Numbered from the stretch's first letter, positions 49,837-59,118 are shown. The stretch is 64,000 bases of DNA from a bacterium (GCA_030535455.1 JAUNJY010000007.1:1-64000), one strand, 5' to 3'. The notes: a model not told the origin generated them from the letters alone. A program made the numbers and translations.

Positions 49837-52136
49837 TGCTATATCGAAAAATGTTTCGGGATATAAAGCATAATGCCATGCAGTTTATTACAATCTTTCT
49901 GCTTGCCTTTATGGCCATCTTTGTTTATGCCGGAATTGCAAGTTCCAATGTGGGAATAAATCAGACAAGAAATAACTACCATAAGATAACAAATCTTGCA
50001 TCTGCCTGGGTGTATGGGGCTGAATTTGAGGAAGAAGATCTTTTGAAAATAAAAGAGATTGACCATGTAACGGGAGCACAGCTACGGTCTATGCTGACGA
50101 CAAAAGGAGAAGGAGAAAAAAAGCCAGACATTTATCTATATATGGAGAAAGAAAATCTAATTACAAAGCCATATACAGTGGAAGGAGAGCCTTTTGATCC
50201 AACCAATCCAAATGGCATCTGGCTAAATAATAGATTTGCAGAAGAAACAGGAGTAAAGGTGGGAGATACCTATACACTTACCTATAACAATGGAGTAACG
50301 GACATAGAGATTACTAAGACCATTAAAGGACTGATTATGAGTCCGGAATATGAATATTACATAGCAGACGGAGACATAGAGGCTGATTTTTCTAAAGTGG
50401 GTTATGCGTATATGGCTTATGAGGAAGGAAATCAGATACCAATGAACCAGATTGTGCTGACCACAGACAAGAAAGATGTTATGTCACTTGAGGACAAGGT
50501 AAGGGAAGCATTAAATGGAAACTATGCCGTGATGTTGGATGAAAGCGGGATGTCAGGAATTACCGTATTAAATGATGAGATGGCACAGCATGAGGCATTC
50601 GCATTTTTGTTTCCTCTGATCTTCGTTATTATTTCCATCCTTACCATTATGACAACAATGAACCGTGTCATTACCGAGCAAAGGATACAGATTGGTACAT
50701 TAAAAGCATTAGGAATGAAAAAAAGAAAGATCTTATTTCATTATTTAAGCTATAGTTTTGTTTTATCTTTATTAGGTGCAATTGCAGGATTAATCGTTGG
50801 TCCGCTTACCCTGTCTCCATTATTTGGTGACTTTATGCCTTCCATGTATACATTGCCAGAATGGAAGAGTGGATACTCCATTTCCTTTTATATGGTATGT
50901 GTAATCGTAGTTGCTGCATGTTGTTTAGCAACGTATCATAGCTGTCGAAAATTACTAAAAATCAATCCAGCGGACACGTTACGACCAGTTACTCCAAAGA
51001 CAGGCAAGGCATGTATTTTTGAAAAACTTCCATTTTGGGAACATCTTGGTTTTTCCAATCAGTATAATCTGAGAGATATTGCAAGGTCCAAGCTTCGTGC
51101 ATTTATGTGTTTATTTGGAACCATCAGTGGGATGATGTTGTTAGTAGCTGCTTTGGGGGCAAATGACTCCATTTCCTATGTATCAGATTGGCAGTTTGAT
51201 AAGTTAGCGACCTATAAAAATCAAATCCTTTTAAATAATACTGCTGACAGCAAAAAGGTGGATGAATTTTCAGAAAAGAACAATGGCGAATTAATTATGA
51301 GCGCAGGCATCGAAGTATCAAAAAATAAAGAAAATAAGCGGGGAGACAAAGAGACTGCAGCCATATCCGTTTGTGAAGGAAAAGGCATTTATAAGATGAT
51401 GGATGCTGAACTAAAAGAGCAGGAATTTCACGATGGGGAGATTGCATTGACCAAGAAATTGGCTGAAAAATTAGGCGTAAAGGCTGGAGATACGGTGGAT
51501 TGGCATTTATATGAGGATGAAAAATGGGTGACATCCAAGGTAACCATGATTAACCGCAATCCTCAGTTTGTGGGGATGACCATGACAAGAAATACATTTG
51601 AACAGACCGGTCATACGTTTGCAGCAACAATGTGCATTACCAATAATGAGACAGTAGTGGATAAAGACAATGAACTGGTAAAGTCCGTATTTACCATGGA
51701 CGATATTAAAAAAGCATTTGATACCAGCATGGCCAGCATGATCATTATCGTGGTCGTCTTAATCATTATGGCTGTTCTGCTTACCATAATCGTACTCTAT
51801 AATTCAGGAATTCTTTCTTATAATGAGCGCCAGAAAGAGCTTGCGACACTTAAGGTAATGGGATTTCGTACTGGACGTATACGAAGACTTTTGTTCAAGC
51901 AAAACCTATGGCTGTCACTGATTGGCGTGGTAATTGGCATTCCTCTTGGCAAAGTGTTGTTGCAGTATATGTTTGACTCCAACGGAGACTCCTTTGATTT
52001 TGTTGCTTATATCTCCATACCATCTTATTTGATCAGTGCCATTCTGTTATTAAGTGTTTCGACAATTGTCAGCATTGCATTTTCAAGACGGTTAAAGAAA
52101 CTGGATATGGTGGAAGTACTGAAAGGATTAGAATAG
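49836..52136 (+). CDS. ABC exporter permease with two FtsX domains
   Basis: A 766-residue membrane protein. Helix 1 (about residues 17-38) is followed by a long outside domain (about 40-240), then three helices, a second outside segment (about 425-620) and three more helices near the C-terminus. Both helix groups are FtsX-like (FLFPLIFVIISILTIMTTMNRVITEQRIQIGTLKALGMKKRKI; GILSYNERQKELATLKVMGF). The layout is that of exporters for peptides or lipoproteins. Ribosome site GGAGGTGGAG lies in the end of the ATPase gene. Confidence 0.88.
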   Translation: MLYRKMFRDIKHNAMQFITIFLLAFMAIFVYAGIASSNVGINQTRNNYHKITNLASAWVYGAEFEEEDLLKIKEIDHVTGAQLRSMLTTKGEGEKKPDIYLYMEKENLITKPYTVEGEPFDPTNPNGIWLNNRFAEETGVKVGDTYTLTYNNGVTDIEITKTIKGLIMSPEYEYYIADGDIEADFSKVGYAYMAYEEGNQIPMNQIVLTTDKKDVMSLEDKVREALNGNYAVMLDESGMSGITVLNDEMAQHEAFAFLFPLIFVIISILTIMTTMNRVITEQRIQIGTLKALGMKKRKILFHYLSYSFVLSLLGAIAGLIVGPLTLSPLFGDFMPSMYTLPEWKSGYSISFYMVCVIVVAACCLATYHSCRKLLKINPADTLRPVTPKTGKACIFEKLPFWEHLGFSNQYNLRDIARSKLRAFMCLFGTISGMMLLVAALGANDSISYVSDWQFDKLATYKNQILLNNTADSKKVDEFSEKNNGELIMSAGIEVSKNKENKRGDKETAAISVCEGKGIYKMMDAELKEQEFHDGEIALTKKLAEKLGVKAGDTVDWHLYEDEKWVTSKVTMINRNPQFVGMTMTRNTFEQTGHTFAATMCITNNETVVDKDNELVKSVFTMDDIKKAFDTSMASMIIIVVVLIIMAVLLTIIVLYNSGILSYNERQKELATLKVMGFRTGRIRRLLFKQNLWLSLIGVVIGIPLGKVLLQYMFDSNGDSFDFVAYISIPSYLISAILLLSVSTIVSIAFSRRLKKLDMVEVLKGLE

Positions 52137-52192
52137 GGAACATAAAATATTAAAAAAACGTAAAAAAAAGTTGAAAAAAATAAAAAATAATA

Positions 52193-52250
52193 TTGACAAC
52201 ATTTTTTACATATACTATACTAAACACCTGTAAAGTAAAAAACTTTACAG
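52193..52250 (+). promoter_or_regulatory. rpsP copy 1 promoter and 5' hairpin
   Basis: TTGACA (52193-52198) and TATACT (52216-52221), spacer 17. The predicted start of the RNA, about seven bases on, coincides with the hairpin CTGTAAAG-taaaaaa-CTTTACAG (52228-52250). The same hairpin core is found in copies 2 and 3 with different flanking pairs. Confidence 0.75.
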
Positions 52251-52341
52251 CATAATAAAATCGAAAATAAAACATATAGATATATTGCATAAACGTATTG
52301 CATGTTTATGTAATAGAGTTTTATTTCAGGAGGAAATTAAC

Positions 52342-52584
52342 ATGGCAGTTAAAATCAGATTAAAAAGAATGGGACAAAAAAAAGCTCCTTTCTACAGAAT
52401 TATCGTAGCAGATTCTAGATCTCCAAGAGATGGTAAATTCATCGATCAAATCGGTACTTACAACCCAACAGTTGAACCAAGTGCTTTCAACGTAGATGAA
52501 GAAAAAGCAAAAACTTGGTTAGCTAACGGAGCTCAACCTACTGAAACAGTAGCTAAATTATTCAAAAACGCTGGCGTTCTTTAA
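52342..52584 (+). CDS. rpsP: Ribosomal protein bS16, copy 1
   Basis: A complete 80-residue bS16 ([48 protein letters not shown]). bS16 is a 30S assembly protein. The product is identical to copies 2 and 3, but six codons among the first 25 differ silently (codons 3, 9, 13, 15, 18, 25), while the last 55 codons are identical at DNA level to copy 2. Ribosome site CAGGAGGAAATTAAC. Usual neighbours (rimM, trmD, rplS, ffh) are absent. It stands alone with promoter, leader hairpin, element C and terminator. Confidence 0.95.
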   Translation: MAVKIRLKRMGQKKAPFYRIIVADSRSPRDGKFIDQIGTYNPTVEPSAFNVDEEKAKTWLANGAQPTETVAKLFKNAGVL

Positions 52585-52585
52585 T

Positions 52586-52680
52586 TAGCGCGAACAAAGA
52601 GCCGATGTAATGATTGTATTATCTTGGCGACTGTCGCAGTGACGTCTGAAACTCGCAAAGCGTGTTTCAAGCGTAAGAAC
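52586..52680 (+). repeat. Element C, copy 2
   Basis: Begins one base after the rpsP stop codon with AGCGCGAACAAAGAGCC. Hairpin 1 GTAAT-gattgt-ATTAT is bracketed by CCGA/TTGG. Hairpin 2 is TGAAAC-t-CGC-aaa-GCG-t-GTTTCA. Confidence 0.65.
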
Positions 52681-52695
52681 TTTTATAGCGATAAA

Positions 52696-52727
52696 GACCT
52701 TCTGGCAATTTGCCTGGAGGTTTTTTT
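52696..52727 (+). terminator. Terminator of rpsP copy 1
   Basis: GACCTTCTGGCA-att-TGCCTGGAGGTT followed by TTTTT. Nearly the same hairpin ends copy 2, and a related loop (GGCA-atc-TGCC) ends copy 3. Confidence 0.85.
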
Positions 52728-52728
52728 A

Positions 52729-52856
52729 GTATATAGGAGGCTTTCTAAAAAACAGAAAGCCAAGATGCATACTCACCTGACAGGAGAATGTTGCTTGTTC
52801 AAACCGACTTGGTGCAATACTAGGAGAAACTCACAAAGCATGTCTCTTCTGGTTAC
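52729..52856 (+). repeat. Element A, copy 6, with P1 collapsed
   Basis: After the T-tract only ATATAGGA of the left P1 arm remains, joined directly to P2 (GGCTTTCT-aaaaaac-AGAAAGCC). The core (ACTCACCTGACAGGAGAATG) is present but P4 is worn. It ends in GAGAAACTCACAAAGCATGTCTC, which resembles hairpin 2 of element C. No gene is seen up to 52963. Confidence 0.6.
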
Positions 52857-52963
52857 TTCATGACGAGAACTGAGAATTACAAATACATAACAGGAATAAA
52901 ACATATAATGAATATAAGAACAAGATATATTGCATATTGTATACGAGCAAAGGAGGAGATAGT

Positions 52964-54160
52964 ATGCACAAAAAAATAGGTCTGATATTATGTTTCATAC
53001 TTGCGATTACAGCATTATCTGGCTGTATGTCTCATGGGGAAAAGGATACAGTAAAAGACGATGACCTGCTTACAGACAAAGAGGAAAGAATAACTCCAGC
53101 CTCAAGCCTGCTTCCTTACCTGCCACGAGAGACAGTGAATGAAACACAGTCACCAGCCATAGCCACAGAAAAAGTATTACAAAGCCAGACTCCGGATAAT
53201 CGGATCATTGCTGACCAAAGTTTTGATGCCACATTGACGCCATTAGGAGATGTACGTTTTGTTTCATATCAGCCTCTAAAAGTCAAAAGCAAGTTTGAAG
53301 ACGTTACCTTTCAGATTGAGAGGAATGGACAGGCCGTATTGGTATTGCCTGGCGTAGAGGAAAACAATATAAGGGAGAGTGAAAGCTTTCAGTCAGTGGA
53401 GGCAGTATCGTTTCCTGATTATAACAATGATGGGTATTCTGACATCATTACCATATGTAAGTACATAAATTTGTCAGATAATAAGAGTGAAACCTCTTAT
53501 ACCGAGGCAAGAATATACAGTGGATCCAAGAAGGGAACATTTTCTCTTGAAAAGACACTGATGAAGAAAATAAATGACACCATGGTGAAAAAGACAATTC
53601 AGGATATATTATCTGTAATCAAGTCAAAACAAGAGGAACCAGAGAATAAGGAAACTCCATGGAAACAAGCATACTTAAACTATTTAAAATCAGAAACAAC
53701 AGAAGTTTATGAGGGGTATAACTTAATTTACGTCAATAACGATGATATTCCGGAACTTGTAGAGGTGGGAGAGAGTGAAGCAATCGGATGCAAGGTCTTA
53801 ACTTATTACAATGGGCAGGTAAATGCCACTCAGCTAAGCAGACTCTATTTTTCCTATATTCCAAAACAGAACCTTCTTTGTAATTCCGATGGAAATATGG
53901 GTGTATATTACGACGTGGTGTACAGTATAAAAAATGGGAAACTGACACAGATTGCAGAGGGGATTTATGGCGATGAAGATAACGCAAAGCCACAGTTCGA
54001 TGAAAATGGAAATGAAATCTTTGTCTATAAATGGAATGGAAACAGTGTAACAAAAGAAGATTATGAGCAGTCATTAAATGCCATTTATAACACAAAAAAG
54101 GCCATAGTTGGCGGTGTTGCAAGCTTTACGCTGGAGGAACTTAAGGCAAAATTAAAATAG
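52964..54160 (+). CDS. Lipoprotein of unknown function
   Basis: A 398-residue protein with a signal peptide and lipobox LSGCM (Cys near residue 22). A Thr/Pro-rich linker (about 25-75) follows. A segment near 155-165 (FPDYNNDGYSDIITIC) has the Asp/Asn-rich loop of calcium-binding repeats (VCBS/FG-GAP-like). A second part (LIYVNNDDIPELVEVGE) repeats the theme. No catalytic motif is seen. The ribosome site AAAGGAGGAGATAGT is strong. It lies between two rpsP copies and shares no obvious function with them. Confidence 0.75.
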   Translation: MHKKIGLILCFILAITALSGCMSHGEKDTVKDDDLLTDKEERITPASSLLPYLPRETVNETQSPAIATEKVLQSQTPDNRIIADQSFDATLTPLGDVRFVSYQPLKVKSKFEDVTFQIERNGQAVLVLPGVEENNIRESESFQSVEAVSFPDYNNDGYSDIITICKYINLSDNKSETSYTEARIYSGSKKGTFSLEKTLMKKINDTMVKKTIQDILSVIKSKQEEPENKETPWKQAYLNYLKSETTEVYEGYNLIYVNNDDIPELVEVGESEAIGCKVLTYYNGQVNATQLSRLYFSYIPKQNLLCNSDGNMGVYYDVVYSIKNGKLTQIAEGIYGDEDNAKPQFDENGNEIFVYKWNGNSVTKEDYEQSLNAIYNTKKAIVGGVASFTLEELKAKLK

Positions 54161-54182
54161 AATATAAAGTCGAAAAATAGTA

Positions 54183-54241
54183 TTGACAATCTGATTTTCA
54201 TATACTATACTAACTGGTGTAAAGAAAAAAACTTTACACCA
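54183..54241 (+). promoter_or_regulatory. rpsP copy 2 promoter and 5' hairpin
   Basis: TTGACA (54183-54188) and TATACT (54206-54211), spacer 17, then hairpin TGGTGTAAAG-aaaaaaa-CTTTACACCA (54215-54241). It is longer by paired bases than copy 1, with G-C in place of C-G next to the shared TGTAAAG core. Confidence 0.78.
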
Positions 54242-54315
54242 TAAAAATTGTAAAAAATAATTAATATATAAATTTATTGCAAGCGCAGTAAAACACATTT
54301 TAGGAGGAAATAACA

Positions 54316-54558
54316 ATGGCAGTAAAAATCAGATTAAAACGTATGGGACAAAAGAAAGCACCTTTCTATAGAATTATCGTAGCAGATTCAAGATCTCCAA
54401 GAGATGGTAAATTCATCGATCAAATCGGTACTTACAACCCAACAGTTGAACCAAGTGCTTTCAACGTAGATGAAGAAAAAGCAAAAACTTGGTTAGCTAA
54501 CGGAGCTCAACCTACTGAAACAGTAGCTAAATTATTCAAAAACGCTGGCGTTCTTTAA
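54316..54558 (+). CDS. rpsP: Ribosomal protein bS16, copy 2
   Basis: A complete 80-residue bS16, identical in protein to copies 1 and 3. The DNA equals copy 3 except for one silent change (Gly codon 77, GGC versus GGT). It equals copy 1 from codon 26 to the stop and for 14 more bases into element C. Ribosome site TTAGGAGGAAATAACA. Stand-alone transcription unit with its own promoter, hairpin and terminator. Optimal codons throughout suggest high expression. Confidence 0.95.
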   Translation: MAVKIRLKRMGQKKAPFYRIIVADSRSPRDGKFIDQIGTYNPTVEPSAFNVDEEKAKTWLANGAQPTETVAKLFKNAGVL

Positions 54559-54559
54559 T

Positions 54560-54655
54560 TAGCGCGAACAACGAGCCAATGTAATGCTTGCATTACCCTG
54601 GTGACTGTAGCGGTGATGTTTGAAACGCACAATGTGTGTATCAAACGTAAGGACT
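54560..54655 (+). repeat. Element C, copy 3
   Basis: AGCGCGAACAACGAGCCAAT, hairpin 1 GTAATGC-tt-GCATTAC with flanking CCA/TGG, and hairpin 2 GTTTGA...CACA-at-GTGT...TCAAAC. Stems differ from copies 1 and 2 yet remain paired. Confidence 0.65.
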
Positions 54656-54666
54656 TTAATATGGAA

Positions 54667-54699
54667 AACCTTCAGGCAGATTGCCTGGAGGTTTTTTTT
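54667..54699 (+). terminator. Terminator of rpsP copy 2
   Basis: AACCTTCAGGCA-gat-TGCCTGGAGGTT followed by eight T. The T-tract forms the left edge of element A copy 7. Confidence 0.88.
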
Positions 54700-55165
54700 A
54701 ATGGATAGAAAACTGCTCTTCGAGCAGTCTCCTATCCATTAAAAAAGGCCTTCTAAAAAACAGAAAGCCAAGATGCACACTCACCTGATAGGAGAATGTC
54801 GCTAGCGCGAGTAGGTTCGGCGCGTGCAAAGTGCCTTCTCCCGGGAGATTGAGGGTAAGGGGAGCCACGAATGTCGAAGACACTTTGTTCTGGATAGAAA
54901 ACTGCAGGGCGGGGATGTATCTCAGGAGCAAATTGTGGCCGATTGGACACCTGCATAAAAAAAACTCACTGAGTGCCCAAAGTATCACATAAAACAAAGA
55001 AAAATTATTGATATGCCTGGGATGTGACAAGAACCGCGGACATTCGCAAACAACTGATACTATATCTGGCTAAAAGGACACAAAAATCATTAGAAATCTT
55101 TGGAGATTTGGCAAAATTACAGTAGAAAAGTCCTACATGCAAAAACGAGGATTGCCCCGATAAAG
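54692..55165 (+). repeat. Element A, copy 7, with long tail
   Basis: P1 pairs TTTTTTAATGGATAG (54694-54708) with CTATCCATTAAAAAA (54732-54746); inner arms CTGCTC-ttc-GAGCAG. P2 is GGCCTTCT / AGAAAGCC. P3 is ACCT / AGGT. P5 is TGTC-gaa-GACA. From about 54935 the tail shares GATTGGACACCTGCAT, GAACCGCGGACATTCGCAAA, AAAGGACACAAAAA and ACAGTAGAAAA with copies 2 and 4. Together with element C it fills the whole gap before the aminotransferase. Confidence 0.68.
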
Positions 55166-55222
55166 TCTCTTTACATAATTACCCAGGAAATCTATAATTG
55201 TAGAAAAAAGGAGGTAGGGACG

Positions 55223-56083
55223 ATGGAGAATTTAGGCTATTATAATGGAACCTATGGATTGATTGAAGAAATGAGTATTCCAATGAATGACAGGGTACAT
55301 TTCTTTGGGGATGGTGTCTATGATGCAACTTGCAGCAGAAACCATGTGATTTACCTGATAGACGAACATATTGATCGCTTTTTTGAAAGCTGCAGCCTAC
55401 TGGAGATTACATGTCCATGCAGTAAGGAAGAGTTAAAACAGATATTAAATGAAATGATTCAAAAAGTGGAAGGAGAGGAGTTATTTGTCTACTGGCAGGT
55501 GACAAGAGGAACCGGACCTAGAAAACATGCATTTTTGGAAGGAAAGGCAAATCTTTGGATTACCATAACTCCAATGGAGTTTTCAGACCTTACAAAGAGA
55601 ATACGGCTTACTACCATGGAAGACAGGCGATATGAATATTGCAATATTAAGACACTTAATTTAATTCCAAGCGTACTGGCTGCTCAAAAGGCTGCAAAAG
55701 AGGAGTGCTTTGAAACTGTATTTCATCGGGGAGAGATAGTAACAGAATGTGCCCATAGCAATGTTTCTATTTTACAGAATGGATGTCTGAAGACCCATCC
55801 AAATGACTGCCATATCTTAAACGGGATTGCAAAACGACATTTGATCAAAGCCTGTAATCAGCTAGGCATTCCAGTAGTCGAAGAAGCATTTACGTTAAAG
55901 GAATTAAAAGAGGCAGATGAAATCATTGTCACAAGTTCGAGCAATTTCTGTCTTGCAGCCGATACCTTAGAGGGCCATAAGGTGGGTGGAAAGGCGTCAG
56001 AGTTACTTACACAGTTGCAACAAGTTTTAATTAAAGAATTCAATGAATATTGCATTGAAGAAAAGCAACTTATTTTGAAATAA
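55223..56083 (+). CDS. Fold-type IV aminotransferase, D-amino acid aminotransferase-like
   Basis: A 286-residue PLP enzyme of the branched-chain/D-alanine aminotransferase class. Visible are MNDRVHFFGDGVYDATC near the N-terminus, the PLP lysine in CNIKTLNLIPSVLAAQKA and the phosphate-binding TSSSNF region. The length and NGTYGLIEEMSIPMNDR start resemble D-alanine transaminase (supplying D-glutamate for cell wall) more than IlvE. The ribosome site AAAAGGAGGTAGGGACG fixes the start at 55223. The nearby livJHMGF transporter makes a branched-chain substrate worth considering. Confidence 0.85.
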   Translation: MENLGYYNGTYGLIEEMSIPMNDRVHFFGDGVYDATCSRNHVIYLIDEHIDRFFESCSLLEITCPCSKEELKQILNEMIQKVEGEELFVYWQVTRGTGPRKHAFLEGKANLWITITPMEFSDLTKRIRLTTMEDRRYEYCNIKTLNLIPSVLAAQKAAKEECFETVFHRGEIVTECAHSNVSILQNGCLKTHPNDCHILNGIAKRHLIKACNQLGIPVVEEAFTLKELKEADEIIVTSSSNFCLAADTLEGHKVGGKASELLTQLQQVLIKEFNEYCIEEKQLILK

Positions 56084-56223
56084 AAACAAAGAATATAAAG
56101 TGAATACATAGAAAAAAATGATTAAATATGGAAAAAGTGAAACCTTCTTGCAATATCAATCCTCTTTGTTATAATTTGCCTTATTAAAAAGCAGAGGAAA
56201 TGAGATGGCAAGGAGGAATGTCC

Positions 56224-56859
56224 ATGGATAGATTTGTGATTGCAGTTACCAGGACTTGTGGAAGTGGTGGTACGACCATTAGCAAGATGCTGGCTGAGAA
56301 ATTTGAAATTGATTTGTACGATCGAAAGTTACTTCGCCTGGCATCACAAGATAGTGGGATTAATGAGGAGCTGTTTGCCAGAGCCGATGAGAATACAAGA
56401 AAAAGTCTGTTATATAATGTAGAGAAAAAGGTGTATCATGGAGAAATCATTCCTCCGGAAAGCAATGATTTTGTATCAGATCAGAATTTATTTAATTACC
56501 AGGCCAAAGTGTTAAAAGAACTGGCAAGGCAAGAGTCTTATATCTGTGTTGGAAGGGCTTGTGATTATGTCTTACGTGAGTTTTCAAATGTATTAAGGGT
56601 GTTTGTATATGCACCGGAGGCAGTTTGTTTTATAAGGGAAGCCGAACGGCAAGGGATTTCCATTAATGAGGCAAAACGGTATGTCAGGATGAATGACCGT
56701 TACCGAAGAAGGTATTACCGCTATCATACCAGCAATGAATGGGAAAATCCTTATAACTATGATGTCTGTATTAACACAGGCAATATTACCTATGAGGAAA
56801 GTGTATCGATTATCAGTAGATTGGTGGAAGAAAAATTTTGTATAAAAAATGTAGTATAG
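56224..56859 (+). CDS. Cytidylate kinase-like protein
   Basis: A 211-residue P-loop protein of the cytidylate-kinase-like family: VIAVTRTCGSGGTTISKMLAE holds a modified P-loop, and ICVGRACDYVLRE and MNDRYRRRYYRYHTSNEW carry the lid-like basic residues. Such proteins in Clostridia stand apart from the true Cmk, and their substrate is unknown. Of two ATGs (56218 and 56224), the second is properly spaced from AAGGAGG. A good terminator follows. Confidence 0.85.
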   Translation: MDRFVIAVTRTCGSGGTTISKMLAEKFEIDLYDRKLLRLASQDSGINEELFARADENTRKSLLYNVEKKVYHGEIIPPESNDFVSDQNLFNYQAKVLKELARQESYICVGRACDYVLREFSNVLRVFVYAPEAVCFIREAERQGISINEAKRYVRMNDRYRRRYYRYHTSNEWENPYNYDVCINTGNITYEESVSIISRLVEEKFCIKNVV

Positions 56860-56870
56860 CAAGAAAGAAA

Positions 56871-56909
56871 CGAGGAGGTTTTCTTAATTAGAAAGCTTCC
56901 TCGTTTTTT
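56871..56909 (+). terminator. Terminator after the kinase-like gene
   Basis: CGAGGAGGTTTTC pairs with GAAAGCTTCCTCG and is followed by TTTTTT. Confidence 0.88.
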
Positions 56910-56976
56910 AATGAAAAGGAAATCATAGTGCACAATGCACTTTGATCATATAACAAAGAATAAAGGAGGAAATGAT

Positions 56977-58182
56977 ATGAAAAAAAGAAAATTAGCAAGT
57001 ATGATAGTTTGCATATCGATGATTGGCACCATGCTTATGGGGTGTCAAAAGAAAGAGGAAGCAACAACAACCTCACAGACAACGCCTCTTGGAGCAGCGG
57101 CAACGACTGATAAAAAAGATAATGTCATTCGAATTGGCGTAGTTTCTTCCTTAACCGGTGGATCCGCAATATATGGAGAAGGAGCACAGAATTCTATCAC
57201 GATGGCTGCAGAAGAAATTAATAGCAGCGATAGTGCGTATAAGGTTGAGATTGTAAATGGAGGCAAGGTCGTAGATGATGCAGGCGACTCCAAACAAGCA
57301 GTAAATGCCTATAACAGTCTGGAGGCAGAGAAGCCAGATGCAGTAGTAGGAGCGTTTTTCTCCTCAGTTACCCTTCCAATGGCAGAAATCGCAAAAGGAC
57401 AGAATATGCTCTTACTTGCAACCGGTGCAACCAACTATAAAGTGACCCAAGTTGGACCAACCATCTTTCGTGATTGCTTTATTGACCCTTATCAAGGAAA
57501 GATGGCTGCCGCATTTGCAAAAGACCAAGGGGCGAAGAAAGCAGCAATCATTTACGCAAAAGACGATGATTATTCCAATGGATTAAAAGATGCATTTGTG
57601 GAAAATGCAAAAACAGCAGGTATTGAGATCGTATATACCGGCGAGTGTACCACAAAAGACACTGATTTTTCAGCACAGGCATCCCAAGTAGTAGCATCAG
57701 GCGCTGACTTCTTATTTTATCCTTGTTTCCTTGATACCGTGCCACTTTTTGTACAACAGGCAAGAGGTGCCGGCTATGAGGGCGTAATCATGGGTGGTGA
57801 CGGCTGGGATGGTGCAGACACTACAGGTTTAGAAACAGACTTTGAAAAATGCTACTTTACGAACCATTATTCTTCAGAAGATACGGCTCCTGCAGTGCAG
57901 CAGTTTGTAACCAAATACAAAGAAAAATATGGTGAAAAGAGCTTAAATGCATGTGCAGCCCTATATTATGATGCAATCTACATGTTAGTGGAAGCTGCTA
58001 AAAATGGCGGTGGTTCCGATACTGCGTCCTTGGTAAAAGGCATGACAGGCATGAAGTTTACAGGTGTAGGCGGCACATTCACATTAGACAAGAATGGTGA
58101 CCCGGCAAAGAGTGTGGTAGTAAATACCTACGAAAATGGAAAGGTAAAATGGTTTAAGACCATCGAACCAGAAAGTAACTAG
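56977..58182 (+). CDS. livJ: Branched-chain amino acid ABC transporter, substrate-binding lipoprotein
   Basis: A 401-residue type 1 periplasmic-binding-fold protein with signal peptide and lipobox LMGCQ. The mature part begins IRIGVVSSLTGGSAIYGEG, the LivJ/LivK signature, with GANLxxAT-like segment LLATGATNYKVTQVGPTIFRDCF. It binds leucine, isoleucine, valine or a related compound outside the cell and hands it to the LivHM channel. First gene of a five-gene operon; ribosome site AAAGGAGG. Confidence 0.93.
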   Translation: MKKRKLASMIVCISMIGTMLMGCQKKEEATTTSQTTPLGAAATTDKKDNVIRIGVVSSLTGGSAIYGEGAQNSITMAAEEINSSDSAYKVEIVNGGKVVDDAGDSKQAVNAYNSLEAEKPDAVVGAFFSSVTLPMAEIAKGQNMLLLATGATNYKVTQVGPTIFRDCFIDPYQGKMAAAFAKDQGAKKAAIIYAKDDDYSNGLKDAFVENAKTAGIEIVYTGECTTKDTDFSAQASQVVASGADFLFYPCFLDTVPLFVQQARGAGYEGVIMGGDGWDGADTTGLETDFEKCYFTNHYSSEDTAPAVQQFVTKYKEKYGEKSLNACAALYYDAIYMLVEAAKNGGGSDTASLVKGMTGMKFTGVGGTFTLDKNGDPAKSVVVNTYENGKVKWFKTIEPESN

Positions 58183-58221
58183 AAAACGTGCAATTAGCCT
58201 TTTAAAAGGAGGTGCGTATTT

Positions 58222-59109
58222 GTGTCATTATTTATTCAGAGTTTAATAAATGGATTAAATCAAGGAGCTATTTATGCATTGATTGCACTTGGATATACCA
58301 TGGTATACGGCATTATCCGGATGATTAATTTTGCCCACGGCGATTTTATCATGGTAGGTGCCTATACATTGTTTTATACGGTTCCCTTGATGATACATCA
58401 AGGAATGCCACCGTGGATTGCAGTCATCTTTGCTATTGTGATCTGCACCGCGGTCGGTGTATTGGTAGAAAGGATTGCTTACCGCCCAGTTCGGGCGGCA
58501 GGCTCCATGTCAGCATTGATTACCGCATTGGCCATGAGTCTGTTTTTGGAGAATTTGGCAATGGTCTTATTTGGTGCCAATCCAAAATCAGTGACTGCTA
58601 TTTTTAATCTTCCCTATATTACCATCTTTGGTGCTAAATTACAGGAGAAGTATTTATTGACCATAGGTATTGGTGTTCTGATGATGGTGGGATTACAGCT
58701 GTTTGTAAAAAAGACAAAGTTAGGAAAGGCAATGCGTGCCGTTCCCCAAGATAAAGAAGCCTCAGTCTTGATGGGAGTCAATGTAAATAAAATTATTTCC
58801 ACTACATTTGCAATTGGTTCCGCCCTTGCAGCAGTGGCAGCCCTAATGTATTGTTCTACCTATCCTAGATGTACTACAGATATGGGCTCCATGATGGGAC
58901 TTAAAGCATTTATTGCGGCCGTTCTTGGCGGTATTGGAAGTATTCCGGGTGCCATGGTCGGCGGAATTATCGTAGGACTTGTTGAAATCTTTGTAAAAGT
59001 ATATGTGGCACCGGGATGGTATGAGGCCATAACCTATAGCCTGTTGATCTTTGTATTATTAGTTAAACCTTCCGGCATTCTTGGTAAGAGTGTTGGAGAG
59101 AAAGTGTAG
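58222..59109 (+). CDS. livH: Branched-chain amino acid ABC transporter permease LivH
   Basis: A 295-residue membrane protein with about eight helices, beginning QSLINGLNQGAIYALIALGYTMVYGIIRMINFAHGDF, which is the LivH signature. The conserved VLGGIGSIPGAMVGG loop near residues 232-246 contacts the ATPases. GTG start after GGAGGTGCGTATTT. Second gene of the liv operon. Confidence 0.93.
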   Translation: MSLFIQSLINGLNQGAIYALIALGYTMVYGIIRMINFAHGDFIMVGAYTLFYTVPLMIHQGMPPWIAVIFAIVICTAVGVLVERIAYRPVRAAGSMSALITALAMSLFLENLAMVLFGANPKSVTAIFNLPYITIFGAKLQEKYLLTIGIGVLMMVGLQLFVKKTKLGKAMRAVPQDKEASVLMGVNVNKIISTTFAIGSALAAVAALMYCSTYPRCTTDMGSMMGLKAFIAAVLGGIGSIPGAMVGGIIVGLVEIFVKVYVAPGWYEAITYSLLIFVLLVKPSGILGKSVGEKV

Positions 59110-59118
59110 GTGAGGAGC

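Noticed and set aside
52342..52584. rpsP copy 1 as the standard housekeeping operon rpsP-rimM-trmD-rplS
   Set aside because: A terminator follows at once and the next gene is an unrelated lipoprotein; none of the usual partners is present around any of the three copies.
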